Shown piece after piece: positions 1-4,597 of a DNA stretch of 5,691 nucleotides (its first letter is position 1; each line of letters begins with the position of its first letter). Origin of the DNA: Desulfobacterales bacterium (lineage in GTDB: Bacteria; Desulfobacterota; Desulfobacteria; Desulfobacterales; Desulfobacteraceae); assembly GCA_022361135.1 (NCBI GenBank), contig JAKSBM010000935.1, positions 1 to 5,691 on the forward strand. Direction: 5' to 3'. The position numbers were made by a program, and so were the translations under genes. The notes below the pieces were generated by a model. The model was not told the origin of the DNA. It saw nothing but the letters and a program-made list of their open reading frames with translations, and did no database searches.

Positions 1-7
1 CAAATAT

Positions 8-36
8 GCGCCAAATCCATGGACCATTCATGGCGC
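8..36. repeat. Inverted repeat GCGCCA...TGGCGC
   Basis: GCGCCA at 8-13 is the exact reverse complement of TGGCGC at 31-36. An inner AAT (14-16) can pair with ATT (26-28) if the two bases CA at 29-30 bulge out, giving a stem of about nine pairs. No run of T follows on either strand, so it is not a standard intrinsic terminator. It could be an operator or the 3' structure of a transcript from outside the window, or chance. Confidence 0.3.
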
Positions 37-74
37 TTGACCCATTCAAAGGGAACTTTATTTTGAAAATCGCC

Positions 75-97
75 ATAAAAATCATTCCATCTGGAAT
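75..97 (-). terminator. Possible weak intrinsic terminator after the glcD-like gene
   Basis: Read on the minus strand, ATTCC and GGAAT (plus positions 93-97 and 84-88) form a five-pair stem with a four-base AGAT loop. It is followed within three bases by a run of five T. It lies about 100 bases beyond the stop codon of the flavoprotein gene, in the right orientation to end the dnaA-glcD transcript. The stem is short and has only two G-C pairs, so termination would be weak at best. Confidence 0.25.
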
Positions 98-193
98 ATT
101 TCACGAAATGGGTTGGGGGGATCTGCAAAACACAGAAAGAGAAGCGCCCGGGCCCAGCACAAGCATCCCTGGAAACAAATTGTATTGGAGGTT

Positions 194-218
194 CCGGGTT
201 AGAAGAAAATCTTCCCGG
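194..218 (-). repeat. Hairpin spanning the glcD-like stop codon
   Basis: CCGGG at 194-198 is the reverse complement of CCCGG at 214-218. Between them AAGA and TCTT can also pair around a short T loop, making a two-part stem with an asymmetric bulge. The TAA stop of the flavoprotein gene (199-201) lies in the bulge. No T-run follows on the minus strand, so I read it as a possible mRNA 3' end or stability structure and not as an intrinsic terminator. Confidence 0.35.
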
Positions 219-1578
219 GATTGAGGATATTATCGGGGTCAAAAACCGATTTTATTCCCTTCATGATACGCCGCTCTGTCTCGCCGATTTCAAGGGCCAA
301 ATAGGGCATTTTCGTAATCCCTACCCCATGCTCGCCCGTGATGGTCCCACCCAGCCTCAGGGTTTCGGCAAAGAGCTGATCCACGGCCTTGTGGGCCCTG
401 CGGGACTGATCTTCATCACTTTTTTCATACATGATATTGCAATGGATATTGCCGTCGCCGGCGTGGCCGAAACTGGCGATATTCAACCCGGACGATTTAC
501 GAAGTCCGGCAATGATTTCAACCATTTCAGGAATTTTTGAGATGGGCACCACAATATCCTCATTGATCTTATTGGGGGCCAGCTTATGCATGATGGGGGA
601 GAGGGCCTTACGGGCCTCCCAAAGCTTCACCGACTCCTGTGATGAGGAGGCGGTTCTCACCTCAAGGGCACCGATGTCCCGGCAGATGCCGTCCACGGTT
701 TCGGCTTCCTTTTCAACCATCTCCGGATCCCCGTCCAGCTCCAGGATAACCAGGGCCTTGACCCCTTCGGGCATGGGCAGGGAACGATGGGTCTGGAGCA
801 GGTCAATGCAGGCATGGTCCAGGTATTCCACACAGCGGGGGCGCACCCCCTTTCCCATGAGGGTGGATATGGTTTTGGCGGCCAGATCCATGGAATCAAA
901 ATAGGCGGCCATGGTTTTCACGGCTTCGGGCTTGGCAATGAGGCGGAGGGTGATTTCAGTCACCACACAGAGGGTTCCTTCGGATCCCACGATGAGCCGG
1001 GTGAGGTCGTACCCGGCCACACCCTTGGCTGTGGCAACCCCTGTTTTAATGATTTCACCCGTTGGGGTTACGGCGGTCAGCCCCAGGATATAATCCCGGG
1101 TTACCCCGTACTTTACAGCCTTGGGCCCTCCGGCACACTCGGCCACATTTCCACCGATGCTACAAACGGCGGAACTGGCCGGGTCCGGGGGATAAAACAG
1201 TCCCTCGGCTTCAACGGCCGAATGGATGTCGGCCAGAATCACTCCGGGTTCCACCCGGGCAATGAGGTTTTCGGTATCAATTTCAAGGATTTGATCCATG
1301 CGGCTGGTCACCAGAACGATTCCGCCCTGGACAGGCACGGCACCGCCGGTCATGCCCGAGCCGCTTCCCCTGGGGATAACGGGGATTTTTTTTCGAGAGG
1401 CCAGCTTGAAAATCTCGGCAATTTCACGGCTGGTTTTTGGAAAGACAATGACTTGGGGCAGGAAGGAGCGCCCGGTGGCGTCATAGGAATAACAGAGGAG
1501 GTCTTCTTTGCTACGTGTGATGTGGTCCGGGCCGACAATGGCCGAAAGCTTTCGATATGTCGACCCGGAAAAACCCAT
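199..1578 (-). CDS. FAD-binding oxidoreductase, GlcD / D-lactate dehydrogenase family
   Basis: This 459-residue flavoprotein belongs to the GlcD/D-lactate dehydrogenase family, which oxidises 2-hydroxy acids such as glycolate or D-lactate to 2-oxo acids. The N-terminal half is a PCMH-type FAD-binding domain: the glycine-rich stretch IPRGSGSGMTGG is near residues 68-79, PPDPASS near 130-136, and SIGGNVAECAGG near 140-151. The C-terminal half is the FAD-oxidase C-terminal domain, with NEDIVVP (about 339-345), the metal/substrate-site motif GHAGDGNIH (371-379), GEHGVG (415-420) and a closing FDPDNILNPGKIF. Length is normal for the family. The ATG at 1578 was preferred to the TTG one codon upstream because it gives a TGATG junction with the dnaA stop, suggesting translational coupling. 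There is no clear Shine-Dalgarno. No glcE or glcF partner follows within the window, and no signal peptide is evident, so a cytoplasmic or peripheral enzyme is likely. The exact substrate and electron acceptor cannot be read from sequence; D-lactate is plausible in a sulfate reducer. Confidence 0.93.
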   Translation of the reverse strand: MGFSGSTYRKLSAIVGPDHITRSKEDLLCYSYDATGRSFLPQVIVFPKTSREIAEIFKLASRKKIPVIPRGSGSGMTGGAVPVQGGIVLVTSRMDQILEIDTENLIARVEPGVILADIHSAVEAEGLFYPPDPASSAVCSIGGNVAECAGGPKAVKYGVTRDYILGLTAVTPTGEIIKTGVATAKGVAGYDLTRLIVGSEGTLCVVTEITLRLIAKPEAVKTMAAYFDSMDLAAKTISTLMGKGVRPRCVEYLDHACIDLLQTHRSLPMPEGVKALVILELDGDPEMVEKEAETVDGICRDIGALEVRTASSSQESVKLWEARKALSPIMHKLAPNKINEDIVVPISKIPEMVEIIAGLRKSSGLNIASFGHAGDGNIHCNIMYEKSDEDQSRRAHKAVDQLFAETLRLGGTITGEHGVGITKMPYLALEIGETERRIMKGIKSVFDPDNILNPGKIFF

Positions 1579-3032
1579 CAAAATTTACCATTTTCCAGTT
1601 TATTGCTCAGGTAATTAATCTGCTCGTACATCTGCCCCCGCTGCTTCAGCTGCCGCTCAATGGCGTTGACCGAGTAAATGGCCGTGGCATGGTAGCGCTT
1701 AAAGCTGGCCCCGATTTTCTTAATGGGCTGCTTGGTATAGCGTCGGGCCAGGAACATGGCCACCTGCCGGGGTTTTACAATACGCTGCTTTCTGGACTTG
1801 GATATGATTTCCGATTCGGTGACGGAAAATTCATTGCAGACCAGCTTTTTGATCAGATCAATGGTGATCTGCTTTCTGGCCTTGACCATATTGACCAGCA
1901 CCGACTGGGCCAGGTCAATATCAATGTTCTGGTTCATGAGCTGCCCCTTGGCCGTCACCCCGTAGAGCCCGCTTTCCAATTGGCGGACGTCGTCGGTGAG
2001 TTCCTGGGCAATGTATTCGGTCACGGACATGGGGATGGCACATCCCAGGCCCAGTGCTTTTTTCTGGAGGATTTTCACCCGGGTGGAGAAATCCGGTTTA
2101 TCAATTTCCGTCACCAGCCCCATGCCCAGTCTGGACTTGAGCTGATCGTTGATTTTGGGGATTTCATCGGGGAGGTCGCAGCCGGAAAAGATGATCTTAC
2201 GGTCGGCGTCCAGCAGGTAGTCCAGGGTCTGGGCCAGCTCCTTCTGGGTGGCCTCCTTACCGGACAGGAAATGGATATCTTCCAGGATGAGTACGTCACA
2301 CTGGGTTCTATACTTATCCTTAAATTTTTGAATGCTGTTGTTTTTCAGCGCAAAGATCATCTCATTGGTAAAATCTTCCGCCGTAACATAATAAACCCGC
2401 TCGTTGGCTTCATTGGCCAGGATGTGGTGACCAACGGCCTGGGAAAGGTGACTTTTGCCCAATCCGGTCTTGCTGAGAAGATAGAGAACGTTGTTGCCCC
2501 GAATCCGGCCCTGGGCCAGGGAAAGGGAGGCAGAATAGGCAAAATTTGAATTATCCCCCACCACAAAATCATCAAAGGTATACCCTTTTTTCAGCATCCG
2601 GCCGCCGTTGAAACGCATATCAAACCCGGGCAGGGTCTGCTGTTCAACTTTCTTGGGGCTGGACGGGGTAAACAGGGTGGCAGCAAAGGATCCGCTTTCG
2701 GACCTCCGCCGTGGTCTGGGGGCGGGCACAGCCTTTTCTGCGGGGCGGGCGGCCTTCATGGTCATGCCGACGGCACCCTTGGCAATCCCGGCCTTTTTAC
2801 CGCCAACGGTAAATTCGATATCTACGGCCTTGCCCAACCTATCAAATTCCTTTTTAAAGACCGGCAGATAATTTTCTTTAAGCCGCCGGGCACAGAATGA
2901 GTTAGGGCTTGAGAGCCGTATGCAGTTTTCTTCGGATCCAAGGAATTCAACAGGGTCGATCCACATTCGATAGCTGTGCTCGGGTAGGGATGCTTTGACC
3001 TGCGACTTAACCTGCGTCCAAAATGATTCCAT
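1578..3032 (-). CDS. dnaA: Chromosomal replication initiator protein DnaA
   Basis: DnaA binds origin DNA, opens it in the ATP form and recruits the helicase. From the ATG at 3032 the protein has 484 residues. Domain I, rich in the expected W residues (ESFWTQV, YRMWIDP), spans about 1-80. A basic, Pro-rich linker covers about 80-140. The AAA+ domain (about 140-385) opens with YTFDDFVVGDNSNFAY and has Walker A SKTGLGKS (187-194), Walker B VLILEDIHF (246-254), the arginine finger in QLKSRLGMGL (R301) and the sensor 2 arginine in DDVRQLESGL (R350). Domain IV ends the protein with KPRQVAMFLARR and a helix-turn-helix. Unusual points: the first Walker A glycine is Ser, Walker B has ED in place of DD, the sensor 1 region reads SGCDLP where SSDRPP is usual, and the GGRDHTT signature is replaced by KRYHATA. 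I recall similar changes in other Desulfobacterota DnaA proteins, unverified. Alternative starts are TTG 3041, which has the better ribosome binding site, and TTG 3059. dnaN does not follow; a flavoprotein gene does. Confidence 0.95.
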   Translation of the reverse strand: MESFWTQVKSQVKASLPEHSYRMWIDPVEFLGSEENCIRLSSPNSFCARRLKENYLPVFKKEFDRLGKAVDIEFTVGGKKAGIAKGAVGMTMKAARPAEKAVPAPRPRRRSESGSFAATLFTPSSPKKVEQQTLPGFDMRFNGGRMLKKGYTFDDFVVGDNSNFAYSASLSLAQGRIRGNNVLYLLSKTGLGKSHLSQAVGHHILANEANERVYYVTAEDFTNEMIFALKNNSIQKFKDKYRTQCDVLILEDIHFLSGKEATQKELAQTLDYLLDADRKIIFSGCDLPDEIPKINDQLKSRLGMGLVTEIDKPDFSTRVKILQKKALGLGCAIPMSVTEYIAQELTDDVRQLESGLYGVTAKGQLMNQNIDIDLAQSVLVNMVKARKQITIDLIKKLVCNEFSVTESEIISKSRKQRIVKPRQVAMFLARRYTKQPIKKIGASFKRYHATAIYSVNAIERQLKQRGQMYEQINYLSNKLENGKF

Positions 3033-3050
3033 GGTTTCCAAAAAAAATGA

Positions 3051-3057
3051 CCTCTTC
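3051..3057 (-). promoter_or_regulatory. Candidate dnaA ribosome binding site that bears on the start choice
   Basis: On the minus strand GAAGAGG lies 9 bases before a TTG at 3041-3039 but 18 bases before the ATG at 3032-3030. Nine is a normal spacing and eighteen is too far, so the site argues for the TTG, giving a protein three residues longer (487). An alternative weak GGAA lies just ahead of the ATG. The more distal TTG at 3059 has no such site upstream. DnaA homology starts at ESFW, just after the ATG, so both starts keep domain I whole. Confidence 0.4.
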
Positions 3058-3077
3058 AAACAAATACAAAAATGAGT

Positions 3078-3086
3078 TGTGTAAAG
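3078..3086 (-). promoter_or_regulatory. DnaA-box-like nonamer, one mismatch
   Basis: On the minus strand the site reads CTTTACACA and fits the relaxed DnaA-box consensus TTWTNCACA at every position but the first. It lies in the dnaA leader, downstream of the candidate promoters. It is the best match I found in the intergenic region; the others I saw have two mismatches. A single near match is expected fairly often in AT-rich DNA, so this is weak evidence for DnaA binding. Confidence 0.25.
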
Positions 3087-3118
3087 TAAAATACCGAATT
3101 TAATAAGTGTAGCAAAGA

Positions 3119-3136
3119 TTTTAACAGGCGTTAAAA
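3119..3136. repeat. 18-bp hyphenated palindrome in the dnaA upstream region
   Basis: TTTTAAC at 3119-3125 and GTTAAAA at 3130-3136 are perfect inverted arms around AGGC. The symmetry, size and place are those of a dimeric regulator's operator. On the minus strand its TTAACG overlaps the -35 of a second, weaker promoter candidate (TTAACG, 17 bases, TACACT at 3106-3101). It is downstream of the stronger candidate dnaA promoter, so a bound protein would block either. The binding protein is unknown. As RNA it could also form a seven-pair, mostly A-U stem. Confidence 0.45.
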
Positions 3137-3147
3137 AAGTAGCTTAC

Positions 3148-3176
3148 GTTGTATGCGAAACCCTTTCCGGGGTCAA
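3148..3176 (-). promoter_or_regulatory. Candidate sigma70 promoter for dnaA
   Basis: On the minus strand TTGACC (3176-3171, five of six to TTGACA) is followed after exactly 17 bases by TACAAC (3153-3148, four of six to TATAAT). Transcription would start near 3141, leaving a leader of about 110 bases ahead of dnaA. The decamer TCAAATCGAA (3173-3182), an inverted copy of a unit in the downstream array, overlaps the -35 element, so a protein binding it could control this promoter. Confidence 0.4.
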
Positions 3177-3182
3177 ATCGAA
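3173..3182. repeat. Inverted single copy of the array decamer over the dnaA -35
   Basis: TCAAATCGAA here is the exact reverse complement of TTCGATTTGA at 3377-3386 inside the decamer array. The ten-base match is perfect and does not extend further. It overlaps four bases of the candidate dnaA -35 (3171-3176). Confidence 0.45.
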
Positions 3183-3253
3183 TAACAAGGGGTGAGACCC
3201 GTGGCAAAGCGCAAAATTCGATCAAGTATATCATATTGATTTTATTGGAAATA

Positions 3254-3268
3254 TTTTGTGGAACAAAA
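3254..3268. repeat. Short palindrome TTTTGT-N3-ACAAAA
   Basis: TTTTGT at 3254-3259 and ACAAAA at 3263-3268 are perfect six-base inverted arms with a three-base spacer, in the most AT-rich part of the intergenic region. The TGTGGAACA inside matches the DnaA-box complement TGTGGATAA at seven of nine bases. It could be a protein site or chance in AT-rich DNA. Confidence 0.25.
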
Positions 3269-3330
3269 ATTTTCCCAAATATTACAGACAGTTCCCCAAC
3301 CCCTTAGTTTTCAAGGACATATCGGCGATC

Positions 3331-3360
3331 CCCAATTTTTTCGCCAGGAACCCAATTTTT
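3331..3360. repeat. Direct repeat CCCAATTTTT, two copies
   Basis: CCCAATTTTT occurs exactly at 3331-3340 and 3351-3360, a 20-bp period or about two helical turns, with ten unrelated bases between. It directly precedes the 10-bp tandem array, so T-runs recur roughly in phase with the helix from 3336 to 3404. This suggests intrinsically bent or easily melted DNA. Confidence 0.45.
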
Positions 3361-3370
3361 AAAATCTATG

Positions 3371-3410
3371 ATTTACTTCGATTTGAGTCGATTTGCTTCG
3401 ATTTACGCAA
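3371..3410. repeat. Four-unit 10-bp tandem array with TCGATTT core
   Basis: The forty bases divide cleanly into four decamers: ATTTACTTCG, ATTTGAGTCG, ATTTGCTTCG and ATTTACGCAA. The first three are close copies and the fourth keeps only its first half. Across the unit joins, TCGATTT recurs at 3378, 3388 and 3398, exactly one unit apart, with a degenerate TGATTT before. The period is near one helical turn, so all copies face the same side of the DNA, as in iterons or phased regulator sites. The array is non-coding: it lies about 170 bases before the pdxA start. Confidence 0.6.
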
Positions 3411-3519
3411 AAATTATCTTTTCGCGCCCAAACATAATTCTCACAATGGTTTCACAGCTTGCTTTTTTATTTTACATCCAGCCCTTTTCCAGACCCATTC
3501 CAGAAAAGCACCTGCTGTA

Positions 3520-3548
3520 TTTACACTTTTTCCCTTCAATAGTATATT
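3520..3548 (+). promoter_or_regulatory. Candidate sigma70 promoter for pdxA-uvrA
   Basis: TTTACA (3520-3525, five of six to TTGACA) is followed after exactly 17 bases by TATATT (3543-3548, five of six to TATAAT). Initiation would fall near 3555, giving a leader of about 30 bases before the pdxA ATG. This is the best promoter match in the window and fits the start of the two-gene operon. Confidence 0.55.
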
Positions 3549-3583
3549 ATTTTTTTCAACAACCCCAAAGAGACACCTTATAT

Positions 3584-4597
3584 ATGAAACCAAAGAGACC
3601 CTGCATCGGCATCACCATGGGAGACCCCTCGGGCATCGGCCCGGAACTGGTTGTAAAAACCCTGGCCTCCCCGGATACATTCAAGACATGCCGCCCCCTG
3701 GTCATCGGAGACGTGGCTGTCATGGAAGCGGCCCTGGCCCTGCTCGACCTTCAAATGGAAATCCATCCGGTCCGGGGCCCTGAATATGGGAAATACCGCC
3801 CCGGTGTCCTGGATATCCTCCCCCTGTCCCAGCTGTCTCCCCCCTTTGCCGGCCCCGACTTTCCCACACCGGAAACCGGGACCGCCATGCAGGACTACAT
3901 CCTAAAGGGCATTGAACTGGCCATGACCAATGAGATCCAGGCCCTGGTCACCGGCCCCATCACCAAGACCGGGCTGGCCCGGGCCGGCTCCGCCTTCCAC
4001 GGCCACACCGAACTTTTGGCCCATGAAACCGGCACGGAGAATTTCGGCATGATGATGGCCGGGGACCGGCTCAAGGTGGTTCTGGCCACCATCCACATCC
4101 CCTTGTCCAAAGTCCCGGAAGAACTCACCCGTGAAAGGCTCATGCGCATCATCCGTCTCACCCACGACAGCCTGAAGGATCGGTTCGGCATGGCACAGCC
4201 CCGCCTGGCCGCCGCCGGACTCAACCCCCATGCCGGAGAGGAGACCCTCTTCGGCACCGAAGAGCGGGACACCATCACCCCCACCCTGGAAGCGGCCCGG
4301 AAGGAAGGGATCGACATCGACGGCCCCCTGCCCCCGGACACGGTTTTTTTCCACGCCAACAACGGCAGATACGATGCCGTGGTCTGCATGTACCACGACC
4401 AGGGCCTGATTCCATTTAAACTGCTTCACTTTGAAGACGGGGTCAACACCACCCTGGGCCTGCCCATCATCCGCACCTCCGTGGACCACGGCACCGCCTA
4501 CGACATTGCCTGGCAGGGCATTGCCAAGGAAGACTCCATGATCCAGGCATTGAAAATGGCCGTTCTCCAGGCCAACAACAGGACCGATTATCCATGA
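3584..4597 (+). CDS. pdxA: 4-hydroxythreonine-4-phosphate dehydrogenase PdxA
   Basis: PdxA oxidises 4-phosphooxy-threonine with NAD; the product decarboxylates to the amino-ketone that PdxJ joins with deoxyxylulose phosphate, so it works in DXP-dependent vitamin B6 synthesis in the cytoplasm. The 337-residue length is normal. Visible hallmarks are GITMGDPSGIGPE (8-20), TGPITK (123-128), HGHTELLA (139-146), GLNPHAGE (212-219), YHDQGLIPFK (270-279) and TSVDHGTAYDIA (298-309). The three metal-binding histidines known from E. coli PdxA (H166, H211, H266) correspond to H171, H216 and H271. The ATG at 3584 is chosen because homology begins at once with IGITMGDPSG. The frame stays open 72 codons upstream, but that stretch is AT-rich, promoter-like and not PdxA. 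A weak AAAGAGA site at 3567-3573 lies ten bases before the ATG. The stop overlaps the uvrA start by four bases. The PdxA2 subfamily, acting on other phosphorylated hydroxy-acids, is a less likely alternative. Confidence 0.94.
   Translation: MKPKRPCIGITMGDPSGIGPELVVKTLASPDTFKTCRPLVIGDVAVMEAALALLDLQMEIHPVRGPEYGKYRPGVLDILPLSQLSPPFAGPDFPTPETGTAMQDYILKGIELAMTNEIQALVTGPITKTGLARAGSAFHGHTELLAHETGTENFGMMMAGDRLKVVLATIHIPLSKVPEELTRERLMRIIRLTHDSLKDRFGMAQPRLAAAGLNPHAGEETLFGTEERDTITPTLEAARKEGIDIDGPLPPDTVFFHANNGRYDAVVCMYHDQGLIPFKLLHFEDGVNTTLGLPIIRTSVDHGTAYDIAWQGIAKEDSMIQALKMAVLQANNRTDYP

Larger units (their letters stand above)
1..198. other. Non-coding flank downstream of the glcD-like gene
   Basis: No gene is supported here. 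The only sizeable open frame, a plus-strand frame of 72 codons starting at position 6, shows no recognisable domain, has no ribosome binding site I can assess, and runs into the 3' end of the convergent flavoprotein gene. What can be seen are three small inverted repeats, at 8-36, 84-97 and 194-218, each listed separately. The stretch is probably the 3' untranslated region and intergenic space after the minus-strand operon. The neighbouring gene to the left is not in view. Confidence 0.5.
3033..3583. other. AT-rich divergent intergenic region; candidate oriC or dnaA control region
   Basis: This 551-bp gap separates divergent dnaA and pdxA. It is visibly AT-rich compared with both gene blocks, most strongly around 3226-3290 and 3400-3480. 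It holds candidate promoters for both genes, an 18-bp palindrome, a duplicated CCCAATTTTT and a 10-bp tandem array, all listed separately. A dnaA-flanking, AT-rich region with short repeats is the usual setting for a bacterial origin. Against this, there is no perfect TTATCCACA-type DnaA box, and sampled GC skew changes from G-rich to C-rich along the plus strand, opposite to the usual origin pattern. No protein or RNA gene is supported in it. Confidence 0.4.

Noticed and set aside
6..224. Plus-strand frame of 72 codons at the window start
   Set aside because: No domain, ends inside the convergent flavoprotein gene, and includes three inverted repeats; no coding evidence.
787..1614. Plus-strand open frame of 275 codons opposite the flavoprotein gene
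   Set aside because: Antisense to a complete FAD oxidoreductase with conserved motifs; it is Gly/His-rich with no domain, so it is a shadow frame.
1557..2549. Plus-strand open frame of 330 codons opposite dnaA
   Set aside because: It lies wholly antisense to the well-supported dnaA, has no recognisable domain, and its His/Gly/Gln-rich composition is typical of the reverse frame of a C-rich gene.
3169..3200. GGGTC...GACCC inverted repeat as a terminator or operator
   Set aside because: Arms of only five bases with a loop of over 20 and no T-run; not distinguishable from chance.
3371..3410. CRISPR array
   Set aside because: Units are 10 bp and adjoining, with no spacers; CRISPR repeats are longer and are separated by unique spacers.
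3437..3457. TCTCACA and TTTCACA as a pair of DnaA boxes
   Set aside because: Each nonamer has two mismatches to TTWTNCACA, which is expected by chance in AT-rich DNA.
3368..3583. 72-codon upstream extension of pdxA
   Set aside because: It covers the decamer array and the promoter, is AT-rich, and is not part of PdxA, whose conserved start is immediately after 3584.
3256..3783. Plus-strand frame of 175 codons crossing the intergenic region into pdxA
   Set aside because: Its second half is pdxA in another frame and its first half is AT-rich regulatory DNA; no domain or ribosome binding site.
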